Shown: positions 34,293-45,744 of the stretch, one piece after another
How positions within the stretch are numbered: position 1 is the first letter of the stretch
How the letters are laid out: each line of letters opens with the position of its first letter
Origin: Trichobilharzia regenti
Taxonomy: Eukaryota; Platyhelminthes; Trematoda; Strigeidida; Schistosomatidae
DNA length: 64,000 nt
Assembly (NCBI GenBank): GCA_944472135.2
Contig: OX235270.1
Location: 83,275,168-83,339,167, forward strand
Direction of reading: 5' to 3'
Notes under the pieces: generated by a model
Told to the model about the DNA's origin: nothing
Databases searched by the model: none
The model's input: only the letters and a program-made list of their open reading frames with translations
Made by a program: the position numbers and the translations under genes

Positions 34293-34703
34293 AGGTCTCT
34301 CAATATAGTTGAAGACTGAACGATCAATTCATGGTTGTCTGCTCAAACCCAACTCTATATATTTCGCGGGAGTCATCAGTCCATCAGTCATTGTTTAATC
34401 GTTTGCTGTTCAGTGGAAGATAGAAAGCTATGAGAAGTATTATAGTGATTTATTGTTATAACATTTATTTTTAGACCTTATGTTTATATGAAAATATATA
34501 TTATTATTAGATCTTGGGTGCAATGACCTTAATGTTTGTTACATATTGGCGTAAGAATAAAGGATTCTCGAGTCGCCAATCTGTGTTCTAGTTTTTCATG
34601 TTTTTTATTACAAATTGTTTCTGAAAGTCTTCCAGGTACAGCATGAGGTCCAGCGTAGTAAGAGCTGGACATTGACAGTTTCTGATAGTTGGCTGACAAG
34701 GTC
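34293..34703 (+). mobile_element. solo BEL LTR with target-site duplication
   Basis: A diverged LTR, 34298-34698 (401 bp), begins TCTCAATATAG (cognate of TGTCAATGTAG) and ends GGCTGACA. AGGTC lies on both sides (34293-34297 and 34699-34703). This is the expected result of LTR-LTR recombination of an older BEL insertion. It lies only ~60 bp from the LTR ending at 34239. Confidence 0.87.
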
Positions 34704-35159
34704 CAAACAGTGAATATCTCACCAGTTCTGAAGTGACCGAAAAGTTCATTTAGGCCATTATAGATGGTCAAACAGCACTGTTAGTATTACCGGTTCGAAC
34801 CGCAAGGACCGTATTGCTCGCTTTTCAAGAGGAAACCCGATAGACACACTCCGAACAAACCTCTTAACGGTATCAGGGAATTTACAGAAACTCACCTGTA
34901 GAAAGTCCCCAGGTTGTGACGAAATTCGGCTACCTGTTTCGAAACAGTGCGCCGAAGCTCACTGAAGGCCCCCATGTGTCTTTTCTAACACTCCATGGAT
35001 TCAAGGAAACAGTCGAAGGAATAGAATGGAGCCATCACTTCCACTACCTTCGGCGGTGGATATCAGCTAAGTGCCACAAGTTGGAAACCAGCAGCGCTGC
35101 TCTCATTGGTATCAGAATAACTGGAAAGTCTGACTGATGACCCGGTCAGGCAACGTCTC

Positions 35160-36165
35160 TATTGGGCTAACATACTGCACAAAGAATAACATGGTTTCAG
35201 TAGGGGCTGATCCTGTATGACTAGTTCATTATCTTCTTGGATTTATAGAACATCGTGCTGGGGTGTGTATGTTTCAGTCCGTTCCTCAATTTGGTGAAGA
35301 CATTTCGAGCGGCTCAGCATTACCTTCCCCTTCGCGAAATAAGCCACGCGGGTATTGCTAGTCTGCTTCTCTCATCGTTGAAAGACTACCCAGATGAAGG
35401 GGAATCATGAACCACAGTTAATCGTATCCTATTTACAGGGGAATCAAGTGCTTGAGATGCACAAAAAGTTACAAGCATTTAGGGAGAGTGGAGACTGGTC
35501 AGCGGTATGGCCTTCAACCCATAAAAAGCAGAGTAGTTCAGCCAGGCTCCTGTAGACTGCAGAATGTGAGTTATTTCCTATGTGGCATTTGAACGCGTCT
35601 GGTTTTGACGGAAAAATGAATTACGCTGGTGATTTGGCGAGGGCGTATGTGATTAGGTAATTTACGTACACACAACTAGATGTGCTCACTCCTTAGGTCT
35701 TCCTGAGGCTGCACAATCATACGTAAGACGCCTTGAGGTGTACACTGTCATTGCTAATGTATTACTCAGAAGAGTGGCTAATCTCTTGGAAAGAGTCCAA
35801 AGACGAGTGACAAAAGGGGTAACGGATATCCGAAATAAACACTTACCCACTCTCGGCTTAGAGATGATAAATTGCTGCCTATAAGACTGGTAATGACCGG
35901 GATTATCCAAACATAGACATTTTGCCATTAAGCACATGTGGGCTCTCCCGTGGCAATCCACGAAGCATAGGGTATTTATGAGCAGAGTTTAGAGTGCACT
36001 CACATTTCCTGTCACTTCGAGTTTTCCGCTTTCGAAACTCCCTGCCAGCACAAGTGGCGACTGCAGCGTTCGTGGAAACCTTTCAACAGAGGCTGGACAA
36101 TCATGCAGCGACACCAGGACTGCGTCAAGATGGTGTAAGCCCTTCAAACACACACTTTTAGTAGG
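35160..36165 (+). mobile_element. decayed non-LTR retrotransposon RT
   Basis: Fragments on the plus strand resemble an RT: HGF...SCMTS near 35190-35230, LERVQRRVTKG near 35785-35820 with LPTLGLEM after it, and FRFRNSLPAQVATAAFV ending TFQQRLDNH near 36020-36105. The pattern fits CR1/Jockey-like elements. Many stops and shifts; no intact frame. 34704-35159 holds no recognised feature. Confidence 0.6.
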
Positions 36166-36934
36166 TTTACACCTAAACACGTCTTAATACTACTAACCAT
36201 CCTCCCTTGTCTTACTTTTCTGACCGCTTATTATATATATACGTTAGATAAATTAAAAAAGCACTCATACAAAATAACCATACATATTTACGATTGTACA
36301 GCTGTAAAAATGAATTCACCCAAAGAGGCTCTTCGCTGAACTACTGGTTCTCTTTCTATCAATGTTCGAATGGGTATTTTTCATGAATATATTTTTAAAT
36401 TTCAAATTTCGCTATCTGTTTGCAAGTTTTTTCCTTTTTAGGGGAATATAACCTGCACTAATTACATCTTTCATCATCTTTTCTTTCCATCAGAATGGAT
36501 GATTAACAGGTGAACGGATCAACTCCATTCACACCAGCGGCAAAAGTTTGATACACCACTTTTCAAAAACAACATATAAGCATTCTCAGCACCAATCCTC
36601 CTGGAGTCAGCCAAAGCTTGAAACTCGAGTGGTGGGACAAAATACGCAGAAGTGTGCCGAAAACCAGGAATCTCTACTTTACGCCCAAGAAGCAAGCACG
36701 AAGAAATCAGTTTGGTTTACACTTTGTGTGAGAACGATATTGGAAATTTGAAAACAACCTCCAAAACTTCCGCTTCTCACAGAGTCTACCGTAATTGCGA
36801 AGGATAGTGACAAGACACAGAAAGCCATCGAGGGTCAAGAGACGCTGCTTCACTATAAAGACAGTTTGTTTATACCAGCTTAAACGGTAATATTGGAAGT
36901 GTGTTTTATGCATTAGACGGTACTTACCGTCAAG
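36166..36934. other. no gene seen
   Basis: AT-rich, unique-looking. An open frame on the minus strand over 36707-37078 lacks any recognisable motif and was not annotated. Confidence 0.4.
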
Positions 36935-37108
36935 ATGTTCGTTGCTAAATGTCTCAAGGGCCTTCCTGTTTGTGAAGTGTTCTTTAATCCTGTTAGATGG
37001 AGAGTTAGTAAGGCAATACCAGCAAAAATCACTCTTGAACTGCGGAAAGCGATGTATGAGGAGGATGATGCATGGCATCGGACGAGAGTAGCCGACTCAA
37101 CTGAAGAA
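36935..37108 (+). CDS. possible coding exon of unknown gene
   Basis: ATG at 36935 opens a frame of balanced composition (begins MFVAKCLKGLPVCEV, then NPVRWRVSKAIPAKITLEL and a charged stretch) to a possible donor GTTAGT at 37109. It lies upstream of NDUFS4 on the same strand and could be its first exon with a mitochondrial presequence, or a separate small gene. The phase (0) does not join directly to the candidate exon at 37409 in the NDUFS4 frame; a weaker donor at 37113 would. I do not recognise the protein. Confidence 0.3.
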
Positions 37109-37408
37109 GTTAGTTACGCTTTGTATTATTGTTTAGTAGTATTGTTTATTAACAAGGGCAAGGCTTAAGAACTAAAATATGTTTGAGCGTGTTCAAAAGT
37201 TAGACATGGCACTTTGCGTTGGCAGACAATATGCTACATAAGCTTAAAAGTCCCTTACTATGCCTGTAACTATGTTAAGTTCCTATCGTGTTCTGGGGGG
37301 AACACTTCGTAATCATTTCCCAATAATTTTTTTCTTTGACTACAAACCTAGTTGGAGATAGGCATTATATATAGTCATATTCTTACACATTGGGTCTTGT
37401 CTGCACAG

Positions 37409-37452
37409 ATGTCTTCAATATATCCAAAGATGTATGCAATCCTGCGGCAAAA
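37409..37452 (+). CDS. candidate 44-bp internal exon of NDUFS4
   Basis: Flanked by an acceptor (TTGTCTGCACAG) and a donor (GTAGGT). Read in the phase that gives VFNISKDVCNPAAK, it joins without a stop to the exon at 38201 (AQHIMKK...). Short 5' exons are common in schistosome genes. No homology supports it because the NDUFS4 N-terminus is not conserved. Confidence 0.4.
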
Positions 37453-38200
37453 GTAGGTAGTCAAACGAAGGAACTAATCGAGTTATATGAATTTAAGTTA
37501 GGGTTTCATTGTTTTGGATTCAGTTTTTCATTATATGTAATATGTAATGTTTTATGTAACCTTTCTGTCATAATAAGATGAATGGAAATTTAGAACAAAT
37601 ATACGAACTACCCTCAAACGTAAATCAACTGCTTTTGATGTTCAGTCTTTCTAAGTGGCAGGAGGGGATACTCTGAACGTGTAAATCAAAGTTTATAAGT
37701 CTTTAAATCAGTGGTCACTAACTCCGGTCTTTAAAATGCTTCGTCCATAGGTCATGACGTAAACCGTTATTTGCTAAAAGCGTTTATGTTTAATCGAAAA
37801 ACAAATAATGGGGTTTATGGATTAGTTTCGTGATCTATGTTCATGTTCATATTTGTGATATTTTTAATGAAGAACTAGTTCTTTGACGCTTATAGCTGGG
37901 TTTAGTGGTTACCTCTGTAACATTCGAAATTATTTTGGTCTATCTGCTTAGTAATGTGTAAGACTACTTCCCTAGTGCGTGCGAAATGGTGGAACAATAG
38001 AGCGATGAAGATTACTTGGTGTTCTCCGTGGTTTAATGTCTAGGCTTTTAATAGACTTTTATGTAGATTAAAACGATTAATAGAACAAGACTATAATTAT
38101 CTTGGCTGCGTGTTACGGTTTTTATGTGGCAACACTATTTTTGTCTGAGGGATTGGTGCATTATCTTACAAAGTTGTTCATAACTCTTTCACCCCAACAG

Positions 38201-38620
38201 GCACAACATATCATGAAAAAATCCGAGGATTTTTCTAAAGATGATCGTATAATGGTCCCTGAGAAGGATGACTTGACATTAATAACTGGAGTCCCAGAAG
38301 AGCATCAGTCTGAAAGACGGGTGAGAATTTTCATACCAGCTAAACCGGCTACCCAATCAGGAAATCATGGAACCAGACTTTGGCGTATCGAATTTGATAA
38401 CCGTGAACGCTGGGAAAATGCATTAATGGGATGGGCTAGTTCTGGTGATCCACTTTCAAATACGGTTGTCGAATTCGAAACTGCTGAAGCTGCGCAAGAA
38501 TTTTGTCAACGACAAGGATGGCCGTGTTACGTAGAAAAACCAAATGTTCCAAAGTTAAACGTTAAGTCCTATGGATCTAATTTCTCATGGAACAAGAGAA
38601 CACGCGTTGGGTCGAAATAA
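38201..38620 (+). CDS. NDUFS4: NDUFS4, complex I 18-kDa (AQDQ) subunit, main exon
   Basis: NDUFS4 is an accessory subunit of mitochondrial NADH:ubiquinone oxidoreductase, in the matrix-arm N module, needed for assembly and stability. After the acceptor CACCCCAACAG (ends 38200) the exon codes for 139 residues to TAA at 38618. It contains the family signature: LITGVPEEHQSERRVRIFIP, then RLWRIEFDNRERWENALMGW, ASSGDPLS, and the C-terminal NFSWNKRTRVGSK end. These match animal NDUFS4 throughout the conserved domain. The first ~25 residues are variable; the upstream mitochondrial presequence must lie in earlier exons, possibly 37409-37452. No disruption seen. VPS72 follows on the same strand 0.85 kb downstream. 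Confidence 0.95.
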   Translation, partial: AQHIMKKSEDFSKDDRIMVPEKDDLTLITGVPEEHQSERRVRIFIPAKPATQSGNHGTRLWRIEFDNRERWENALMGWASSGDPLSNTVVEFETAEAAQEFCQRQGWPCYVEKPNVPKLNVKSYGSNFSWNKRTRVGSK

Positions 38621-38621
38621 A
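38616..38621 (+). terminator. possible polyadenylation signal overlapping the NDUFS4 stop
   Basis: AATAAA spans the TAA stop codon (38618-38620). If used, the 3' UTR would be only about 15-30 nt. Other AT-rich signals downstream could serve instead. Confidence 0.35.
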
Positions 38622-39460
38622 ATTCTAAGATTGTTCTTATTTTTTTTTGTTACTCAGTGAATGTAGCAGTTAGCTGAGTATTAACTTGCTTTACTTTGAT
38701 TGATATGTAGAAATATAAATCATTTATGTACATTCTGTTCTTATTTGATATCATGAGAAATGTTTCTTATTCGCTTTGAATATATTTTTGAGTGGTTTCA
38801 TATATGACAAAGTTTATGGTTGCTTGTTTAACTTAAGCTCGTGGTTCCACATTATAAATAATTGTTTGTGTAGTATTAGTTTTATTGAATAACTCGGAGA
38901 AAGGCATGTTTTTTAGAAATAACCGTTAATTCCAGTTAAGATGATCTGCTGAATCTCATGTATATTGTGTTATTCGGTTGGGAGCAGTATGTGGATTGAG
39001 TCTAGAGTCGTTCATACGTATCATAATGAAATGGAAGCCTATCAAGGTGGTGAGCCTTACAAATAACGGTAGCTTAATAACCTGACAACTAGCTAAAAAT
39101 TTCAGGTTGTGAGGTGGATTTAAATTTCTGTTTCCAAGGTTAAGTGTGAGTAATATTGTTTAGTTGGTAATTAATAACGCTTCATTCCTTGTATTCCTGC
39201 GTCATTTGCTGACTAAGTCAGAAATGACAATTTTTGATATTCTAGTCTTACAGTAAGTGCAATTTAAAATCTTTCTATCCACAGGATTCTTTTAAAGAAG
39301 TCCACTTGCATATCTCACTGCGATCAGCAGTTTATATTTAACTGAGGTTTCGAGTTAAATGATAAGATAGTTAACTCACTACAAGTACTGACATAATGGT
39401 TTTTGCTTGGTAATTTCCTTTCGTTCTCTTTCTTTATCTATTTCTTATTTCTGTCTGCAG
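38622..39460. other. NDUFS4-VPS72 intergenic region
   Basis: No coding frame or known repeat recognised. AT-rich; a pyrimidine-rich tract at the right end (39413-39458) leads into an acceptor-like CTGCAG. Confidence 0.5.
39413..39460 (+). promoter_or_regulatory. splice acceptor upstream of VPS72 start (cis or spliced-leader)
   Basis: A T/C-rich tract (TTCCTTTCGTTCTC ... TTTATC) ends CTGTCTGCAG at 39460, only five bases before the ATG (39466). It can be the 3' end of a 5'-UTR intron or a spliced-leader trans-splice acceptor; blood flukes use spliced-leader trans-splicing on part of their mRNAs. I cannot tell which from the sequence. Confidence 0.55.
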
Positions 39461-39465
39461 TCAAA

Positions 39466-39582
39466 ATGCCAATTTCAACAGAGAGAAAACGACGGGCGAA
39501 TGCTGGCTCACGAATGGCTCGTTTATTGAATGAAGAGGAAGAAGATGAATTTTATTCCAACGTATATGGTGGATTTAAGGAG
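39466..39582 (+). CDS. VPS72: VPS72/YL1 exon 1 (codons 1-39)
   Basis: VPS72 (YL1, Swc2 in yeast) is the subunit of SWR1/SRCAP and TIP60/p400 remodellers that recognises the H2A.Z-H2B dimer. This exon starts MPISTERKRRANAGSRMARL and carries the hallmark LNEEEEDEFYSNVYGGFKE of the H2A.Z-binding N-terminus. Donor GTACAC at 39583, phase 0. The six exons (39466-39582, 42694-42873, 45745-45907, 48009-48230, 50171-50318, 53673-54012) total 1170 nt, giving 389 residues, close to the length of animal YL1. Confidence 0.93.
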
Positions 39583-39744
39583 GTACACATTACATTTTCT
39601 CACTTACCTAAAATCCTCTTGTTCCTTTGTCTTTAAGCAAAACGCTCTTTTGAGATATGATTAAGGTATTTTAATGCATGATTAGGGGCTTCGGGATATA
39701 GTATAGCAGTATTTGGATTAGATTGGTTTGATTTATAAAAGTAT

Positions 39745-40190
39745 GCTAAGGATGGTTTGTGTCTGATGTCACATAAACTCGAAGGTCTGAAGGCGAAAGC
39801 CAACAAGTCAGAATAAACAGATAACGAAGACAGGATTTCAAGTGAACATAGGGAAGACACAGGTGATAAGGATACCTAACCAAAAACAACAAGAACTAAT
39901 CATTATCTGCAGGAGAAATTTGAAAGAGGTCACTGTCACCTATGTAAGCAGCATTGTCTCAACTAAAGATGGCACGGGTGAGTATGTCACAGCCAGTATC
40001 AGAAAGGTGAGGCAAATCTTTATTACTCTAAAATCAGTATGAAAATCCACTGCACTTAGCATAGGGAACGAAATTTGGATTGTCAACACTTATGTCACGT
40101 CAGTTCTTCCACGTAGTTTACAGAGTTGTCATATAAGGAGACTAGAACATATGGACGGTCTTGGAGCCAGCTAAAGAGGACCTCAAAGAA
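39745..40190 (+). mobile_element. RTE-like RT remnant in VPS72 intron 1
   Basis: DGLCLMSHKLEGLKAKAN-like, VNIGKTQVIRIPNQKQQEL and SIRKVRQIFITLKSV blocks match the C-terminal RT region also seen at 51150-51500. Frames are interrupted. Confidence 0.65.
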
Positions 40191-40564
40191 CAGGGGAAAT
40201 GGAGGTGTGCTAATGAAGCTCCAGGTTCTATTCGAGAAATAAGGGATAGTTTTCAGTATTCCATCATCTAGTACTTATCACTTGGCAGATAAGACCACTT
40301 TCGTAATCTCACTGTTAAGGTAGTTGGCTTAGCACTATAGTATACCGTTTAGTGTCTCTCATGTCGAAAATATGAGCTTTGCTGTCAACAAGCATATTTA
40401 GTAAGTTCTGTAAGAGCAGCATCTATGAAAACTACCTCTTATTAAGCCAAGTCAAAATCCAGGAGTCATCGTCTATTCATAGCCACGAGGCGGATTGTCA
40501 CTGGTTTGACAACCAGTGAGGCCCGATTAGCTTCAGCCTGCTGGCCACTGGTTGCATTTCTTGT

Positions 40565-42360
40565 TCATATTTGATAACTTTTCGAACCACCGATTCTAAC
40601 TATCAGACCCCAACTGGAGAGTGATATGCCAAACGATTCTGACTTAACACAGATATCCTTCATCCCAGGACACCACAAAATAGGCTGACCTTTTCTCCGC
40701 CTTTTCCATCCAGTCTCATGGTGATCTTCACTGTGTCCGAACAAACTGACGCACCTCAAAATTACTGACAAGATGGTGCTATCGAATGCAAGCAATTCTT
40801 TAGAGACAGCGATGATCGAATACAGAGAATCGCCACACATCCTCTTCTTGGAAAGACCAAGTTTCACAGGCACAGAGCAAGAGTGTGTGCATGGAAGCAC
40901 TGTAAACCTGACCTTTGACAGCCATGCTGACGTCGTGACAGCTCCAGAGGTGGGCCGAATCGGCATATGCCACGCTGGCTTTCACTTTATGGTTAGAAAT
41001 CTCGTCTGTCACACCTCAGCCAGCACTCACACAACTACCCAGATACATGAACTCATACGGTTCGCTTGCAAAGGTGAATGCCGGTACAGGCCCCTCCAAT
41101 CTTGTAACAGTTTTGCCTTTTGATGGGGCTAAGGACTACCATACTCACAGGTACTGATCGCCAACTGATTAAGTGGGATTTGGGCAACCTGAGTGCTATC
41201 GCACAGTAAGACGATATCGTCCGCATATACGAGGTCGAAGTCTTTCTCCAGGAAACAAATCTACACGACCCTCACCACCACCCACGTCCTTCAGAGCCCA
41301 CTCCAGAATGTCATCTATGGCAAAGTTAAAGAGAAATGAAGGGACTGGGTAACCCCGTCTAGTACCACTGTTGGTTGGGAAGAGTTGTGATAGGGGGTTG
41401 TATGTACTCATTTTACCTAAGATATTTATATATAGGGCTTCCCGGATGTTAACAAGCTTCTGAGGTACACCCTTCTCTAACTGACAGTTCTGGAGAGTTG
41501 TGTCCAGCGAATCGAATCAGGAGTACTTGATATCAAGAAACATAGTGATTGTTGGCCTGCAATACGTGTAACGGTGTTCCAACAACTGACGAAGAGTGAA
41601 CCCATGATCAGCACATCCGCAGCCTGAACGAAACCCAGCTTGCTCTTCGCGAATTAAATCCTTACGTGTTCCGCACAGCCTACGAAGCAAAACAGCAACC
41701 AATATATTAGGTGCGACTGGTAGCAAACTAAAACCCCTGTGGTTTTTGTATGTGTTACGTTGGTCTTTTTTAAAGATGGGGACGATGATGGCTTCATTCC
41801 ACATTGATAGGACATCCTAACTTTCTCATACTTGCCTAAACCATCCAGTTAAAGTCACGATGAAAATCTCGCCACCATCTTTAGAAGGAGCCGGGTGCCT
41901 TATGGCGCTTCAACACTTGGAGTTCCTTCCGAACTTCCGCTTCATTTGGTGGGTCCGTGTTGACTGACCAAGGAACACTGTAACTGGTAATGTGGTGCTG
42001 GGTGCTACAGCTGATGGCTAACTAAACTGCTTCTCATGGTGGTCTGCTCAGCGTTCCAGACATCTTTTTAGGCTGATAATTGGCATGCCATCTGTCTCAT
42101 AGACCGTCTCGCCGATGCCATGCCTTTTGCTGTTAGTGGCTCGGATGAGTTGGTACAGCTGCTGGTTATTGCCAGATGCAACTGCTGGTTCCATCTCACA
42201 CGCACGTTCTGACCATCAGGCTTCGTGGTCCTTACATAAACACTGTTTGAACTTGCGTGTAAGTGCCCTTCGTATGTTGTACTCTCTATCCGCTAGAATG
42301 GACTGGCGCTCATCCAGAAATTGGAAGGAACTCGCGGAAACCTAGTGGTTTTTAGCGGAG
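40565..42360 (-). mobile_element. antisense RTE-like RT copy in VPS72 intron 1
   Basis: Minus-strand blocks in RT order: WNEAIIVPIFKKDQRN, IREEQAGFRSGCGCADH and TLRQLLEHRYTYCRPT (41804-41517); GTRRGYPVPSFLFNFAIDDI (41411-41196); VAYADSAHLWSCHDVSMAVK with SASMHTLLLCACETW (41012-40800). The usual active-site YADD is decayed. The 3' end type of this family is seen at 47200-47795 on the plus strand. Multiple shifts; not functional. Confidence 0.78.
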
Positions 42361-42693
42361 CATTCTTTTAAGCTTCAAGCGGCTTCAGTCTCCATTTGTA
42401 TAGCGCCTTGTATACTACTTGGAGGGTTGTTAGCTAACCTTAAGTGTGACTCAGTCTGGTACTTCAAAGAGTTAGTAGGTGTAAATACAGCTATTGTCAT
42501 GTGAAATTCATAACTCACATGATTTGTTTATAACGCTTCCAAACTTCCCTATCTATCAAAATAAATTTGTCCTTATTACTACTTATTGTTATTGTTCAGG
42601 ATTATTCCACACCTAACTCCTAGCGTAGTATACTCACTAAATCAGTCTTAGTTTTTAAAAAGATTATAATTGACTTTATACGTTATTTTGAAG

Positions 42694-42873
42694 GAAGATG
42701 AAGATGAAGATTATATGTCGGAGAGTTCTGTTGAAGATGTTATTGATTCTGATTTCCTCGATCCCAGTGAAAGTGAAGAAGATAGCGCAGCCGCAGCAGC
42801 AGCAGAGGTGGAAGAAGAGGAAGGTGGGCGTAAAAAGCGTAAAGGTAATCGAGTTGTAACCAGAGGCTACAAG
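42694..42873 (+). CDS. VPS72: VPS72/YL1 exon 2 (codons 40-99)
   Basis: Follows acceptor TTATTTTGAAG. Phase 0 at both ends, donor GTATGT. Codes for the very acidic linker (EDEDEDY..., SESEED), a six-Ala run and the conserved RVVTRGYK end, matching the acidic N-terminal part of YL1 that wraps the H2A.Z-H2B dimer. Intron 1 is 3111 bp. Confidence 0.92.
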
Positions 42874-43369
42874 GTATGTATTTTTCAAATGCTCGGTAAA
42901 TTTAATGACTACGAATATCAATGTATTCATTTGTTTGTAATTGGAAAATTAAATTGTATCTACACTGTTTTTTTGTCATTTATCTTTCTTTTTTTTCTGC
43001 ACAATTTACTCTGCTACATAAATCCTGTATTTTATGAAACAAATCTGTGCTGTAAACTAAATCATTTATTGTGTTAGTGATAACAGTATTATTCGGCTGT
43101 TTAAGATTTTGTTACTGGAGCAACTGTGTTCAACTGTGTATAGCGCTTTATGATTGGAAAGTTACATACTTAAGGTAATAAGCCATAGTTGTTGTGTATT
43201 TATAAAACATTAGTGTTTTGAGATGGTTCATCTGTTTTATTCGATTTCATCTTGTTGTTAATAGCTCATTTTAAAGTTATAGTGTCGGTTTCTTAGAACA
43301 CAAATACAATCATACGTCACTGGCTAAATCTTAATATATATATATATACTCTACCTTTAGTGAGAGCCG

Positions 43370-43440
43370 GGGTAGATCGTCTGAACCGGGTGTCTTATGG
43401 CGCTTCAACACTTGGAGTTCCTTCTGAACTTCCGTTGTGG
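43370..43440 (-). mobile_element. short RTE-like fragment
   Basis: TGTCTTATGGCGCTTCAACA and the following bases repeat 41895-41935. Only ~60-70 bp remain. Confidence 0.6.
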
Positions 43441-43533
43441 TATTATGTGAGGATTAATCACCCTGGTTTCACTTTTGTTTTCCCTGATATTGTCTTTATT
43501 GTTTGTGGATTTGACGTGTGATAATTTAGAAGC

Positions 43534-43772
43534 GTGCGTCGGTGGCATAGCGGTTAGGACGCTCGCCGACCATGCAAATGGTCCGGGGTTCGATCAACGG
43601 CCACCGACGCACTCCTTTATCTCGCTAAGCCAGTAATCAGACTGGTGAAGAGGGAAGGTTGGGCATGAGGCTAGCAACCCCATCCTGTAGAAATAGACAC
43701 TGCTACAGACACTTCAAGCCACTAGCTTGAAGCCCTATGTTCCACTAGGGAACGTGGAGGAAAAAACAACAA
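43534..43772 (+). mobile_element. tRNA-headed SINE, family A2 (intron 2)
   Basis: Shares the tRNA-like head of family A1 (GTGCGTCGGTGGCATAGCGG ... GGTTCGATC ... CCGACGC). It has a different body (TCGCTAAGCCAGTAATCAG; GAGGCTAGCAACCCCATCC) and ends GCCCTATGTTCCACTAGGGA, A-rich. That end is like the RTE-like 3' terminus at 51880. Confidence 0.85.
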
Positions 43773-44524
43773 AAAGCAATTTAGAAACATTCACACTAGT
43801 GGAGATCAAGCGTAAAACTCGGCTTATCGTGAAGTTTTGTAATTCGGCTTTATTTACGAAACATATTTAAGTTGTCTGTCAAGTTCGTGTGAACTTTGTT
43901 ATGCATACCAACACCATGAGGTTTTGCACACACAAGCATTTCTTTGTAGTCCTTGTTGTTGAAATGTCTAAAAATCGTACCAGACATCATCCACATATCA
44001 GTGGCTCACTATCGAACGAATCAAATTAACCATTCATTGGTATTTTTTTAACGTGCTACTTCGCATTAGCCTTGTATGCTTAATCGTTCTGCGTATGTGT
44101 GGGCATGTGTTGAGCCTGACTGCTTAACACTACTTCTTTAATCTTCTTAGAGTAGCTTTCAGTCCTGTTGCTCGCGGAGTTTAGTGTTGTAAGGATGGCG
44201 CGTATTGCTAACTCAAATTCTTCTTAACCTTATGTTTTTCAAACTTTTTACCATCTGATCATCTGATTTCAGGATAGTATGGTATCGCAATGTAGCTTAT
44301 GTTTGCTCATTAGATAGATAATGAAGCGAAACTGTGTTGTTTCACAGCTGTTATTAGTATTTAACTGCCTGAAATTTGGCAAGTTTGATGTGGTTCGAAC
44401 TTGTGACTTATTACCTTCATAGATTCGTATTAGTTTGGTAAAGCGGTAGTAGTGAGTGGATGATCTCCGCCTGTCATTGTAATATAAGAATATTTTAGAA
44501 TAGTATATCTGCTATTACGTAATC

Positions 44525-44602
44525 AGTTATACGGCAACTCGAACTGCTGCACTTCGGTGCCAAGTTCTATGTTGAATCCAGACAGACAGACAGACAGAAT
44601 CA
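44525..44602 (+). mobile_element. 3' tail of a non-LTR element with (CAGA)n
   Basis: CGAACTGCTGCACTTCGGTG ... AGTTCTATG ... then CAGACAGACAGACAGA. Matches the end at 47725-47790; the remainder of the element is absent. Confidence 0.75.
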
Positions 44603-44944
44603 GTTATACATGCATTTACTACATGATCAATAAGCATTCATTTTGTGGCTTATTCAGAGTTTCAGCGTAAGATCTCGAGCTTTTAGATAGAATTGCATAA
44701 GGTCTAATGTAGGTTATTTTTATTTTTTGGGTTGTAAGTCTATGAATTGGTTCTCTGCATATTTGTGGGTGAGAAAAAAGCTTTTATTCCGAAACATTTA
44801 ATGGTTTAACAAACTTTCAATACTTCTGTTTTAATTTAATACAATTTTGGTGTATTGTATTATTATTATTTCCCAAATAATATTTTATACAGTTTAGTAA
44901 GAACACGATGAATAAATCCGTGGTTCACTCAGAAAACAAACGTT

Positions 44945-45385
44945 TCTACGAGTTGGTTAGTGACTGTTATCAGTTAGAGAACCATTGAAAGCCGGGAAGT
45001 ACTGGACAGCTGTTTCATCTTAGTTCGGTAATCATCGACTTCTAGTGAGAAGTCGTGACCAGTTAGGTCCATCCAGTCAAGTGTGAGAATGGATGTCCCA
45101 CCGATGACATTGGTTGGTGGTCGCGCTAAATCTCTAATCGGTAGAAGTTAGAATTCATGCACTGGTCATTGAATCGGGTCCCAGTGGCTGAATGATCTGC
45201 GAGCTTGCCTTGTAACCTAAAAGTCCTAGGCTTGAACCCCATTGGGTGCGTGTCGTGATGAAGAGTCCTAAATCAGTACGTAAAAGTTGTCCAGTATTCC
45301 CAGGTTTTCCAATGCTTTTCTAACTGATGTGTCAACTCGTGACCAAACCTGCAACCAATCAAATCCCTGCAAACCAACACTTTAT
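44945..45385 (+). mobile_element. Smalpha-like element B with inverted terminus (intron 2)
   Basis: 45175-45385 has the tRNA-like unit (GGTCCCAGTGGCTGAATG; GCTTGAACCCC), then a decayed hammerhead-like GTGATGAAGAGTCC block and the tail TTTTCCAATGCTTTTCTAAC. 44955-45005 is a reverse-oriented copy of the tail (TTATCAGTTAGAGAACCATT ... ACAGCTGTTTC). The segment between (GTGACCAGTTAGGTCC ... GGTTGGTGGTCGCGCTAA) also occurs at 49100-49170. So this is a longer version of the element at 46090. Confidence 0.75.
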
Positions 45386-45744
45386 AATTAAACATAATTA
45401 TCTCAAATCGTGGAAAATACTCATCTTTTCTCTATAATTAATTATCCCACTCGACACTTATTTTCGAGTACCATTCCTAGTCTTTTAGTTTAATTATAAA
45501 ATATTTCACTGTCATTCATTTCAACGATTGATATTCACGTATATTAAGAAATAAATCTATAAAGCTGATGTTCAATTGTCAGTATGACAGTGGTGTCACA
45601 TTATTGTTATTAATATCAAACAGTTAGGTAGTTAAATTAGTTATATCATGTTTTGTGTAGCCGAAACAGAAGTTGTTGTATCCAATGCTATTTATTACTA
45701 ATGAGAATATGATCAGTGCATTTTTTTAACTTTAAAATCTACAG

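Noticed and set aside
36707..37078. 123-codon minus-strand ORF
   Set aside because: No motif and no splice support; it overlaps the better-looking plus-strand frame at 36935.
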